From NCBI GenBank assembly GCA_025355005.1, contig JANXLV010000029.1:1-64000 (forward strand): 64,000 nucleotides of DNA, read 5' to 3'. The stretch is from Myxococcales bacterium (lineage in GTDB: Bacteria > Myxococcota_A > Polyangia > Polyangiales > Polyangiaceae). A model generated the notes under the pieces. That model worked only from the letters and a program-made list of their open reading frames with translations, was not told the origin of the DNA and ran no database searches. Below, piece by piece: positions 38,840 through 46,531 of this stretch (position 1 is the first letter of the stretch; each line of letters opens with the position of its first letter). Position numbers and translations under genes: made by a program.

Positions 38840-39919
38840 ATGCGCAAGGAGATCTACAGGATGCCCGACGTCGACGCGCGGGCGATGCTCGACGCTGCGA
38901 AGGAGATGACGTTCGCCTCCCTCGGCAAGCGTGAGGACGGCCGGCCGACCCCGATCATCCGCACCGTGAACACCTGGATCGCTGGCGACGCCATCTATTT
39001 CCACGGCGCGCCTGCCGGCGAGAAGATGGAGGCCATCGGCGGCGAGGCGGTCTTCGAGACCTCGCGCGTGATCGCGCGCCTGCCGAGCTACTTCGTGGAC
39101 CCCGAGCGCGCGTGCCCTGCCACCACGCTCTACGAGGGCGTGCAGGCGCACGGGGTGCTGGGAGTGGTCACGGACGCTGCGGAGAAGACGCGCGCGCTGT
39201 CGGGCCTTATGAAGAAGCTCCAGCCAGAGGGCGGCTACGTGCCGCTCGACGCGCCCATGTACGAGAAGACCATCGCCGGGATGCTCGTTGCGCGGATGCA
39301 GATCGAGCTCGTCGATGGGAAGCGCAAGGTCTGTCAGAACCGGACGCCGAAGGAACGGACCCGCATCGTGGAGCAGCTCTTTCTTCGGGGAGACCCGGGT
39401 GACGCGGAGGCGATCGAGGACATCTTCGGGCACAACGACGACACGCCGGTCCCGACCTGCCTCCAGGCGCCCGGAGGCGGACGCTTCACCGCAGCGCTGT
39501 CACCCACGCGCAACCAGGAGGCGCTCGCGCTCCTTCGTCAGGGCGCGTACTGGCTCGAGAAGATCTCCGACGAGACCGTCCTGCGTTCGATGGGTGCGCC
39601 AGCGGTGATGGTGGGCGCGTTCGACGGCGCGTATCGGCTGATCGCGGTGGCGCGCCTGCTGGGCGACGCGCGCGTGGCCTGGCTCTACGACGTGATGGTG
39701 GACAGGCGCCTGCGCGGGACGGGGGTTGGCCTCGCGTTCATGCAGTTCGTGCTCGCGCATCCCGTGGTTCGACGCGCAGAGAAGATGCGACTCACCACGC
39801 GCGACGCGGACGGCTTCTACCGCAAGCTCGGCTTCCAGGACCTCACGGAGGCTCCGCGCCACGGCGAGGATGGAAGAAGCCCGAGCATCGACATGATCAG
39901 AACGTGCCAACCACGCTGA
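38840..39919 (+). CDS. PNPOx-like FMN-binding domain fused to GNAT acetyltransferase
   Basis: A 359-residue fusion. Residues about 1-175 are a split-barrel of the pyridoxamine-phosphate-oxidase/nitroimidazole-resistance kind (IRTVNTWIAGDAIYFHGAPAGEK, then ARLPSYFVDPERACPATTLYEGVQAHG). Residues about 200-355 are a GNAT N-acetyltransferase with acetyl-CoA motif VDRRLRGTGVGLAFMQFVL and C-terminal ADGFYRKLGFQDL. The start at 38840 is supported by GGGGGG upstream; the longer frame adds 35 residues that overlap the operator region. Divergent control by MocR fits the B6-related half. The gene's last 23 bases overlap the 3' end of the convergent TPR gene. Confidence 0.87.
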   Translation: MRKEIYRMPDVDARAMLDAAKEMTFASLGKREDGRPTPIIRTVNTWIAGDAIYFHGAPAGEKMEAIGGEAVFETSRVIARLPSYFVDPERACPATTLYEGVQAHGVLGVVTDAAEKTRALSGLMKKLQPEGGYVPLDAPMYEKTIAGMLVARMQIELVDGKRKVCQNRTPKERTRIVEQLFLRGDPGDAEAIEDIFGHNDDTPVPTCLQAPGGGRFTAALSPTRNQEALALLRQGAYWLEKISDETVLRSMGAPAVMVGAFDGAYRLIAVARLLGDARVAWLYDVMVDRRLRGTGVGLAFMQFVLAHPVVRRAEKMRLTTRDADGFYRKLGFQDLTEAPRHGEDGRSPSIDMIRTCQPR

Positions 39920-40970
39920 GCCCGCTCTGCGACGGCGTCCAGGACGGCACGACGTGGAACGTCGTCTTCTCCACCTTCTTCGTGGTCTCGGCCGGACCGG
40001 AAACGAAGAACGTGACGAGGCCGCCGATGAGCATGGCGCCACCGCCGATCATCAAGCCGACAGCGATCTTGTTGTCGTTCGTGGATGCGGTGTTGTGAGA
40101 GTCCTTCGAGTGCGCGGCGGCGCACTGATCGGTGTTCGGCGGCGGCGTCGTCTGGCACGCGGGGATCAGCAGCTGCGCCTTCACGTCGGTCGCGGAGACC
40201 TTGTCCCGTGCCGCACCCTCCGAGAACGCAAGCGCGAGCACGCCGCCGCCGACGCCGGCAGCGACGACGCCAGCGCCAGCGACGATCAGGCCGACGATCT
40301 TGCCCGTGCCGAAGCCAGTGCTCGTGATGACCACTGTCTGGCCCCCCTCCTTGGGTGCCACGACCGGCGCATCCTCGAGCTTCGGGATGTCGAAGTGGTC
40401 GACCCCAGGCCCCGCTGCGAGGTGAACGGTCTGCGACCATGCGATCTTGCCGGGCGCGGCGGCCTTGAGCACGACATCACCCGGGTCGACGGGGATCTTC
40501 TCACCCCAGAGCGCCTTGCCGACAGTGGTGGCGTTGCGCGAGATCTCCAAGCCCTCGACCGGGAACTTGATGTTGAGGACCAGCTGGTGGAGCGTGGGCT
40601 CTAGCTTCGCGGCCTCGTCGCGGGCGTACTGCTGACGCTGCGTCTGGTTCGTGCGCGAGGCCAGCGTCTCAACCGTCTTGTACTCCGCCCATGCGCTCGC
40701 GGTCTTGCCTTCCTTCTCGTGGCAGCGCGCGAGGTTGATCATCGTGCCGATCGCCGGGTCCTGCGTGTAGCTCTCCTGGAACTTCTCGCAGGCCTCGTGG
40801 ATCTTGCCGGCGTCGAACAGCTTCTGTCCGTCGTTGAAGAGGACCTCGGCCGCGGCGATGTCGCCTGCCATGGCGGGCCGCTCGGCGCACACCAGGCAGC
40901 CAAGCCCGACCGCGAGAGTCGCGAGAGGAAGCAGCGCGCGCAGCACCGCGCGTCGGTCAGTGATTCGCAT
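39897..40970 (-). CDS. TPR/PEGA-type envelope protein with two TM helices
   Basis: A 357-residue protein of a type common in myxobacteria. A signal peptide ends at ERPAMA. A TPR pair follows (AAEVLFNDGQKLFDAGKIHEACEKFQESY, then TMINLARCHEKEGKTASAWAEY). A PEGA-like beta segment spans about 130-200 (GLEISRNATTVGKALWGEKIPVDPGDV). Two hydrophobic segments (about 220-245, and 300-325) flank a short Cys-containing loop, and a tail ends in GLSVVGTF. The ATG at 40970 is preferred to 41009 because it begins a clean signal peptide, although neither has a clear ribosome-binding site. A related C-terminus, GLSVIGQF, ends the partial gene at 63551-64000. Confidence 0.82.
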   Translation of the reverse strand: MRITDRRAVLRALLPLATLAVGLGCLVCAERPAMAGDIAAAEVLFNDGQKLFDAGKIHEACEKFQESYTQDPAIGTMINLARCHEKEGKTASAWAEYKTVETLASRTNQTQRQQYARDEAAKLEPTLHQLVLNIKFPVEGLEISRNATTVGKALWGEKIPVDPGDVVLKAAAPGKIAWSQTVHLAAGPGVDHFDIPKLEDAPVVAPKEGGQTVVITSTGFGTGKIVGLIVAGAGVVAAGVGGGVLALAFSEGAARDKVSATDVKAQLLIPACQTTPPPNTDQCAAAHSKDSHNTASTNDNKIAVGLMIGGGAMLIGGLVTFFVSGPAETTKKVEKTTFHVVPSWTPSQSGLSVVGTF

Positions 40971-41024
40971 GTTGGAGGAATGCCAGTCGGGTCGCATGTC
41001 GGACCGCATTTAGAACAGATGGCG

Positions 41025-42782
41025 TCAGTTACGACCAGAAAACGGGCTCGACGACGTCGCGGGCTTCGGTGGGGCCGCCTGGGGCTGGGGCTGAGGCTGG
41101 GGCTGGGGCTGGGGCTGGACCACGACCGCAACCGGGCCCGGGCCTGCCGAGCCTGCCGAGGGAGCAGTCGCAGCCACGCCGCCTTGCCCGCCGTTCTTGC
41201 CACCGCCACCGCCTCCGCCTCCGCCTCCGCCGCCTCCGGGTCGCTTCGCCGTCGGATCGATCTTCGGATCGGTGCCGGCCGCGAGGGAGCCAGCAGGAGC
41301 GGTGTTGGCGCCGGCACTGGACGGGGAAGTCGTGGGCTGTGTGGCGATGGTCGCGGATGGCGCGGTCGGCAGCTCCATGGTGGGAAGCGGCGGTGTGACC
41401 ACGTCGGCCTTGGCTGCGCGCGCCTTGACCGCGAAGAACGCTCCGCCGCCCGCGAGCGCGATGAACAACCCGACGCCGATCACGATGAACGGGGCCATTG
41501 ATGTCTTCGGCGGCTGCGGAGCCATCATGGCGCCCGCGCTGATCTCGCCGCTGTGCTCGCCGCCGCCGTATCCGGGGGGCGCAGGCACCTGCATCAACCC
41601 TGGCATGGGCGTGGTCGCTCCATAGCGCTGACCGGCCTGCTGCGGCGACTGCTGGCCATTCGGCGTCACATTGCCGCCGGGCAAAGGCACGTTGACAGCG
41701 GACACCGTGCTCGCTGCGCGCTGAGGCAAGCCGGGCCCCGTCTGACGTGCGGCTGCGCCAGGTCCCGTCTGGCCGGGTCCCGTCTGGCCGGCCCCGTGGA
41801 AGCTCGGCATCTGATCGCGCGCGCCAGGGATCACGTTGGTGGCGGCGTACGGCGACTGTCCGCCAGACGCGCGGCTGGAGACGACCAGCGGAAGGTTCGC
41901 GGAGCGGGGGGAGCCGAACGGCGCGAGGTCCCGCGCGAGCTCCTTCACCGTGGGGATGCGATCGTCAGCACGGCGCTGCAAGCACCGCATGATGACGGCC
42001 TCGAGGCCGGGCGCGACCTCGGGAACGCGCGCGCGAACCGGAATGGGATCGGTCTCGAGGATCGCGGCGAAGAGCTCACCGAGGTTCTCACCGGTGTACG
42101 GCACGGCGCCCGTGATGAGCTCGTAGAGAATGACGCCGAGCGCCCAGATGTCGGCGCGCGCGTCGACGCTCTTCGAGCTGCGGAGCTGCTCGGGCGACAT
42201 GTAGAGCGGCGAGCCGAGCATCGCCTTCGTGCTGGTGAGTGCTGCGGGAGCTGCGGAGAGTGAGTGCTGCTTGGAGATACCGAAGTCGAGCACCTTCACG
42301 ATGGTGCTCTTGTCGGGCTTGTTGTGAAGGAACAGGTTCGATGGCTTCAGGTCGCGGTGGACCATGTTGAGGTCATGCGCCTGATTGATCGCCTCGAGCG
42401 ACTGGAGCACGTAGTCCACGGCCTCTTCAGGCGCGAGCCGGCCGCGGCTCTCCAGGAGCTGCGAGAGATCCTGGCCGTCCATGTACTCGAGGACCATGAA
42501 GGGCACGCCGCCCTCGGCCCCGCAGTCCGACACGCGGCACACGTGCTCACCCTGGATGCGGAAGGCGTTGCGGGCTTCGTTGAGGAAGCGCTGTACGGCC
42601 TCGGGGCTCTGCGCCACCTCGCCAAGGAGTACCTTCACCGCCACGCGCTGGAGGAGGATCTCGTGCTGGGCGGCGAAGACCGCGCCCATCCCGCCCTGCC
42701 CGATGATCTTCTCGATGCGGTACTTGCCGCCGATGAGATCGCCAGGCTTGGGAAGGGACTGTGAGAGTGATTGCTCCGACAT
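41025..42782 (-). CDS. Ser/Thr protein kinase with TM helix and Gly/Pro-Gln tail
   Basis: Hanks-type kinase of 585 residues. The kinase domain is about 21-290: IIGQGGMGAV, K50, HRDLKPSNLFL, DFG, GSPLYMSPEQLR, all complete. A long Pro/Gly/Gln-rich linker leads to a membrane helix (about 437-460, APFIVIGVGLFIALAGGGAFF). The extracytoplasmic part is low complexity: a run of about 13 Gly and the alternation QPQPQPQPQ at the C-terminus. The ATG at 42782 has AGGGG upstream; an upstream in-frame start at 42836 adds 18 residues. Substrates are unknown. Confidence 0.92.
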   Translation of the reverse strand: MSEQSLSQSLPKPGDLIGGKYRIEKIIGQGGMGAVFAAQHEILLQRVAVKVLLGEVAQSPEAVQRFLNEARNAFRIQGEHVCRVSDCGAEGGVPFMVLEYMDGQDLSQLLESRGRLAPEEAVDYVLQSLEAINQAHDLNMVHRDLKPSNLFLHNKPDKSTIVKVLDFGISKQHSLSAAPAALTSTKAMLGSPLYMSPEQLRSSKSVDARADIWALGVILYELITGAVPYTGENLGELFAAILETDPIPVRARVPEVAPGLEAVIMRCLQRRADDRIPTVKELARDLAPFGSPRSANLPLVVSSRASGGQSPYAATNVIPGARDQMPSFHGAGQTGPGQTGPGAAARQTGPGLPQRAASTVSAVNVPLPGGNVTPNGQQSPQQAGQRYGATTPMPGLMQVPAPPGYGGGEHSGEISAGAMMAPQPPKTSMAPFIVIGVGLFIALAGGGAFFAVKARAAKADVVTPPLPTMELPTAPSATIATQPTTSPSSAGANTAPAGSLAAGTDPKIDPTAKRPGGGGGGGGGGGGGKNGGQGGVAATAPSAGSAGPGPVAVVVQPQPQPQPQPQPQAAPPKPATSSSPFSGRN

Positions 42783-43031
42783 TCGAGAGACCCCTAGCTC
42801 AGTCGAAAGGCTATCTTCCACCGCTGCTACACACAAGCGAGTAGCAGCGGATGATCAGAGGTCGTCAGACGATTGAGCTTCGGGTTCGGTCCATGATCCT
42901 GCGACGAAATGCGCAGCGATGCAAACGCGATCACCGTCCCCCAAACGCGCTACAGGCCGCGAGAACGCGCCGCGTTCACGGCTTGCTCATGCGAAAGGGG
43001 GAGAAGGACGCACATTGGGCCGACGCAACCC
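42783..43031. other. Intergenic region upstream of kinase gene
   Basis: No gene or strong motif is visible in this part of the gap between the kinase gene and tRNA-Thr. Frames that stay open here encode only basic low-complexity sequence. Confidence 0.5.
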
Positions 43032-43102
43032 CTCGACCTCGACTTCGACTTCGACTTCGACTTCGACTTCGACTTCGACCTCTGACCTCGACCTGGACTT
43101 CG
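43032..43102. repeat. Hexanucleotide repeat (YTCGAC)n, second locus
   Basis: Two CTCGAC units, six TTCGAC units and further degenerate copies (CTCTGAC, CTCGAC, CTGGAC). The unit is the same as at 139-256. It lies about 70 bases upstream of tRNA-Thr and downstream, on the opposite strand, of the kinase start. Simple repeat; no coding sense. Confidence 0.9.
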
Positions 43103-43174
43103 GGTTTGCTGCGGGGCTGGTTTGTCTTGACTCCTTGACCCGAAAAAGTAAGTTTCCGCGCCGTTCCGACACGC

Positions 43175-43246
<72 letters not shown>

Positions 43247-43265
43247 CTCTCCACCACACGGTGCC

Positions 43266-43292
43266 AAAAACGAGCGCCAGACGCGTTTTTTT
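43266..43292 (+). terminator. Intrinsic terminator of tRNA-Thr transcript
   Basis: AAAAAC (43266-43271) pairs with GTTTTT (43285-43290); inside, GCG pairs with CGC around the loop CCAGA. A run of seven T (43286-43292) follows the stem. It lies 19 bases after the tRNA and fits a Rho-independent terminator. Confidence 0.75.
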
Positions 43293-43334
43293 CAGGCGAT
43301 CGTCAGGCGATCGTCAGCCGGTCATCGCGCGTCG

Positions 43335-44864
43335 TCACGCTGCCGCTACGCTTCGCGCTCCTTCGGCGATGCGGTGGGCTGCCAACCGCGAGAGCGCCAT
43401 GATCGTGTGCTGCGGGTTCACGCCGAGGTTCGTGGGGAACACGCTCGAGTCGATCACGAAGAGGCGCGACACCTCGCGCGTCTCGAAGTCTGGCGTGCAT
43501 ACGCTGTCCGACGGGTTCGCGCTCATGCGCGCGGCACCGAAGAGGTGCGTCGTGATGAATCCGTACGCGCGCGCCTCGATCGGCGCCTCCTCGATGAGCT
43601 TCGCCTGATCCGCCGACGTGAGCACGCTCGGGAGCCCGAAGATGCCCGGCCACACCTCGCGCGCGCCGCACTCGAACATCCAGCGCGTGAGGATCGCGAG
43701 GGCACGGCGCGAGCTCTTGATGTCGTCCTCGTCCACGTTGAAGCGGATGCGATCACGGCCAAAGAGATCCGTATCCACGCGCCCCTCTGCGCGCGAGCGC
43801 ACCTGCCCCGCCCAGACCGCCACGTGCCCCATCTGGTCCAGGCGTTGCGTCAGCGCGCTGCCGAGGCCCGGAATGCGGGCGGCCGCGAGCTCCGGCGGCA
43901 TGCCGATCGTCTCGAGCTTCGTCCGATGCGACTTGCGAAACGCGATGCTCTCCGCGCCCTGCGTCGCGCCGAAGTCCATCGAGATGGGTCGGTCGAAGAG
44001 CCCGCCGATGCCCACGCTCGGGTGACACTGGAAGTGCTCGCCCAGCGCGCTCGATCGCAGGCCGCTGCGACGAAGGATGCCCGGTGTCTGAACCGTGCTG
44101 GCGGCGACGAGCACGCCCAGCTTCGCGCGAAGGTGCACGCGTCCCCCGCCCAACGCCTGCGCGATGACGCCCACGGCACGAGCACCGCGCACGTCCACGC
44201 AAAGCACCTTGCACGACGTGAAGAGCTGCGCGCCGCGTTCGAGCGCCCACGGCACGTACGTGATCGCCATCGACTGCTTCTTGCCCGTCGGACAGCCCTG
44301 CAGGCATCGCCCCGAGCCCTCGCACCCAGCGTCGTAGCGGCGCATCGGCGCGGCCTCGACGCCGTTCGCCTTCGCGACCTCCAGGAACAAGCGGTTGTGC
44401 TCCCCCTGCACCTTGGCGTCTACCTCGCGTACCGAGAGCGCCTTCTCCAGTGCTGCATAGTGCGGCTCCATGTCGCGCAGGCTGAGCGAGAGCCCGAAGT
44501 CGCGATGCCAGTCGTCGAACACGTCCTCTGGAGCGCGCCAGGCGATGGCGGAGTTGATCACGGTGCTGCCGCCGACACATGCACCCTGCAAGTACGGGAT
44601 GAAGCTCCGCCCCTTCATGATGGTCATGCCGGTGTCGCGCACCAGGTTCTGGAAGGTGCTGTGGACGTCGGTGCCGAAGTGCTTCGCGTGCACCCATGCT
44701 CCCTCCTCCACCATGGCCACGGAGAAGCCCTCGCACGCGAGCGCATGCGCTGCGACGGCACCAGCGGCGCCGGTCCCCACGACGACGAAATCGAACACGG
44801 CATCCACGGGCGTGCGCTGCAGAGCGCCGTCGGTGACTCCGGACGGAAGGGTGTCAGGCTGCAC
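43335..44864 (-). CDS. GMC-family FAD oxidoreductase
   Basis: Flavoprotein of 509 residues in the glucose-methanol-choline group. The FAD motif VVVGTGAAGAVAAHAL starts near residue 27, and GACVGGSTVINSAIAWRAPEDV is the second flavin-contact block. CEGSGRCLQGCPTGKKQSM is a Cys-rich insert found in membrane-associated GMC dehydrogenases. The C-terminal VIDSSVFPTNLGVNPQHTIMALSRLAAHRI is the family signature with the catalytic His (NPQHT). The substrate is unknown; sugars, sterols or long-chain alcohols are options. The start overlaps the end of a small upstream gene by 11 bases; that gene resembles the small subunit of such enzymes. Confidence 0.92.
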   Translation of the reverse strand: MQPDTLPSGVTDGALQRTPVDAVFDFVVVGTGAAGAVAAHALACEGFSVAMVEEGAWVHAKHFGTDVHSTFQNLVRDTGMTIMKGRSFIPYLQGACVGGSTVINSAIAWRAPEDVFDDWHRDFGLSLSLRDMEPHYAALEKALSVREVDAKVQGEHNRLFLEVAKANGVEAAPMRRYDAGCEGSGRCLQGCPTGKKQSMAITYVPWALERGAQLFTSCKVLCVDVRGARAVGVIAQALGGGRVHLRAKLGVLVAASTVQTPGILRRSGLRSSALGEHFQCHPSVGIGGLFDRPISMDFGATQGAESIAFRKSHRTKLETIGMPPELAAARIPGLGSALTQRLDQMGHVAVWAGQVRSRAEGRVDTDLFGRDRIRFNVDEDDIKSSRRALAILTRWMFECGAREVWPGIFGLPSVLTSADQAKLIEEAPIEARAYGFITTHLFGAARMSANPSDSVCTPDFETREVSRLFVIDSSVFPTNLGVNPQHTIMALSRLAAHRIAEGARSVAAA

Positions 44865-45273
44865 GGCTCGCCTCCTTCTTCACGGTGAGCGTCACGAGTG
44901 CATCGCGCTTTGGCGTCAGGAGCGCGCGGCGCACCTCCGGATCGTGTGCGTAGAGGATCGCGCCCATGGTCTTCAACGCCATCACCAGTTGCCGCACGAA
45001 GTACGTCGAGCTCGAGAGCAGCGCGTCGAGCACGCGCTCTCTTGCTTCCGGCGCGAGGCCCCCAAAAGTACGCGGACGCTTCATCACCAGCAGCGGCGAG
45101 AGCACCACCATGAGGAGCGCGAGGCGCAGGCCCACGGCCGCCTCGAACGGCGCGGATGCGATGATGCCCGCGAACCCGCTGCCATAGCTTCTCTCGCGCA
45201 CCTCACTGTCCACAGGGAACATCGCGGCGAGCACTGCGCGTGCCCAGGTTTCTTCGAATGCAAAGAGGCGCAT
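44854..45273 (-). CDS. Small-subunit-like protein of GMC dehydrogenase
   Basis: A 139-residue protein immediately upstream of, and overlapping, the GMC gene. Its helical C-terminal half (GGLAPEARERVLDALLSSSTYFVRQLVMALKTMGAILYAHDPEVRRALL) has the layout of gluconate 2-dehydrogenase subunit 3-like proteins, in which conserved Tyr and Pro residues follow a long helix. The first half holds a hydrophobic segment (LALLMVVLSPLLV). The ATG at 45273 has AAGGAGT nine bases upstream; a longer frame reads through the region upstream. The overlap implies the two proteins act together. Confidence 0.75.
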   Translation of the reverse strand: MRLFAFEETWARAVLAAMFPVDSEVRERSYGSGFAGIIASAPFEAAVGLRLALLMVVLSPLLVMKRPRTFGGLAPEARERVLDALLSSSTYFVRQLVMALKTMGAILYAHDPEVRRALLTPKRDALVTLTVKKEASRAA

Positions 45274-45286
45274 CAGATTTACTCCT

Positions 45287-45305
45287 TCGAAAGAACACTG
45301 TTCGA
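45287..45305. promoter_or_regulatory. Palindrome upstream of GMC unit
   Basis: GAACACTGTTC (45293-45303) is a perfect palindrome around a central C, enclosed by TCGAA (45287-45291) and TTCGA (45301-45305). It lies directly upstream of the ribosome-binding site of the small-subunit gene and could be an operator. No cognate regulator can be named; the neighbouring GntR protein is a candidate. Confidence 0.3.
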
Positions 45306-45442
45306 GATGCCCGACAGGGCACAAAACCATCCCCAGCGTGAACGCAGCAGCGTCACGCGATCGCACACACTCGTTGCCGTTCCTCGCGCTCGAGATGGGC
45401 CCGAGATGGCCCGAGATTTCCCTAGGCGCTGGCCGACGCGGA

Positions 45443-46306
45443 CTACTTCTTCGGCCGCTTCCTGAACTTGTTGGTGATCCCGTGGCGGCGCATCCAGCGT
45501 GCGTCCAGGAGCTCCAGCGCCATGCGCACCTGCGTGCGCGCTGTGTCGCCATCACCGGCGGCGACGAGAGAGATCACGACCTCGTAGTAGGCGGTCGCCT
45601 CTTCACGATTGTCGTAGAGCTTCTCCACCAGCGCGGGCTGCTCGTCCGCGAAGCGAGAGAACGTGTTGAGCACGAGCTCGAGGCCGACGTTGCGCGCCGC
45701 CCTCGCGATCGCACGAACGAACGCGACGTCACCACGGGCGAAGGCGAGCGGGTCGCCGACGCGCGTGCTCTGCTCGTCCGCGAGCGCGCGCATGGCGTCG
45801 AGATCCTCTTCCGTATGGCGCTCCGCCGCGAGCGCGACCGCCTCGGAGGCGAGCATCCGCCGCATCTCGAGCAGGGAGACCAGGAGCTCCACCCAGGACG
45901 GATCCTCCTCGGTCGCGGAGCCGAGCAGCGTGGCGAGCATGTCGAGGCCCGCGCGCTCACGCCACGAGGCGACGACCGTTCCGGAGCCATGGCGCGTCGT
46001 GACGAGGCCGAGCGCCTCGAGCCGCGCGAGCGCCGCGCGAAGGGTGAGACGGTTGACCCCGAGCGCCAACGAGAGCTCGCGCTCCGACGGAAGACGCGCA
46101 CCAGCGGCCACGCGCCCCGCGAGGATCTCCGCGCGGAGGCGCTCCGCGACGGCGTCGACCACGCTGGACCGCGCGACCGGTCCGATCTGGGTGAGCGTCT
46201 CGAGGCTGTTGCCAGCGGTCTGTCCGGCTGCCGCCGCGCCGCGGTCTCTCAGGTCTTTCCCGAGTCGCTCTTTGCCAGCTTGGGCTTTTTCAAACTCGGT
46301 CGACAT
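45443..46306 (-). CDS. GntR-family regulator, FadR/FCD subfamily
   Basis: Transcription factor of 287 residues. An extra N-terminal segment of about 45 residues precedes the winged helix (about 47-112: VVDAVAERLRAEILAGRVAAGARLPSERELSLALGVNRLTLRAALARLE shows the GntR pattern). The C-terminal all-helical FCD domain (about 130-270) probably binds a carboxylate effector. Subfamily members recognise TGGTnnnACCA-like sites; one occurs at 46443-46453 upstream of this gene. It is followed, after 169 bases, by the GMC unit on the same strand. The target may be the GMC genes, threonine aldolase or itself. Confidence 0.88.
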   Translation of the reverse strand: MSTEFEKAQAGKERLGKDLRDRGAAAAGQTAGNSLETLTQIGPVARSSVVDAVAERLRAEILAGRVAAGARLPSERELSLALGVNRLTLRAALARLEALGLVTTRHGSGTVVASWRERAGLDMLATLLGSATEEDPSWVELLVSLLEMRRMLASEAVALAAERHTEEDLDAMRALADEQSTRVGDPLAFARGDVAFVRAIARAARNVGLELVLNTFSRFADEQPALVEKLYDNREEATAYYEVVISLVAAGDGDTARTQVRMALELLDARWMRRHGITNKFRKRPKK

Positions 46307-46331
46307 GGGCGGGCATCCTAGGCGCTGGGTC

Positions 46332-46373
46332 GGAGAATCAGAGGAGAATCAGGGGAGAATCAGAGGAGAATCA
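46332..46373. repeat. Four direct repeats of GGAGAATCA at 11-base spacing
   Basis: The word GGAGAATCA occurs at 46332, 46343, 46354 and 46365, so the period is exactly 11 bases, one helical turn. It lies 26-67 bases upstream of the GntR gene start. On that gene's strand the word reads TGATTCTCC. Such phased repeats can bind a regulator cooperatively. Confidence 0.6.
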
Positions 46374-46442
46374 CAAGGACATGCTTCTTGTCGGAAGCTA
46401 GGCGGTCCGGATGTGCAGACATCAGCGGCTTCGCTCATTCAC

Positions 46443-46453
46443 TGGTTGAACCA
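46443..46453. promoter_or_regulatory. FadR/FCD-type operator TGGTTGAACCA
   Basis: An 11-base perfect palindrome matching TGGTnnnACCA, the layout of FCD-subfamily GntR operators. It sits 79 bases upstream of the threonine aldolase start and 137 bases upstream of the divergent GntR gene, so either could be controlled. The assignment to the adjacent regulator is an inference. Confidence 0.45.
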
Positions 46454-46531
46454 ATAATCCCGCCGAGGCCACTGCGCAAATCATTTCGCACGAAGACACC
46501 CGATACTTTTGGACGCTATTCTCGCGCGCCG

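Noticed and set aside
38840-39919. Genuine pyridoxine 5'-phosphate oxidase (pdxH)
   Set aside because: The split barrel is shared by many FMN proteins and the C-terminal half is a GNAT domain, so the pdxH symbol is not justified.
43303-43313. Direct repeat of TCAGGCGATCG beside the tRNA terminator as an attachment site
   Set aside because: Only two adjacent 11-base copies, with no integrase or element boundaries next to the tRNA gene.
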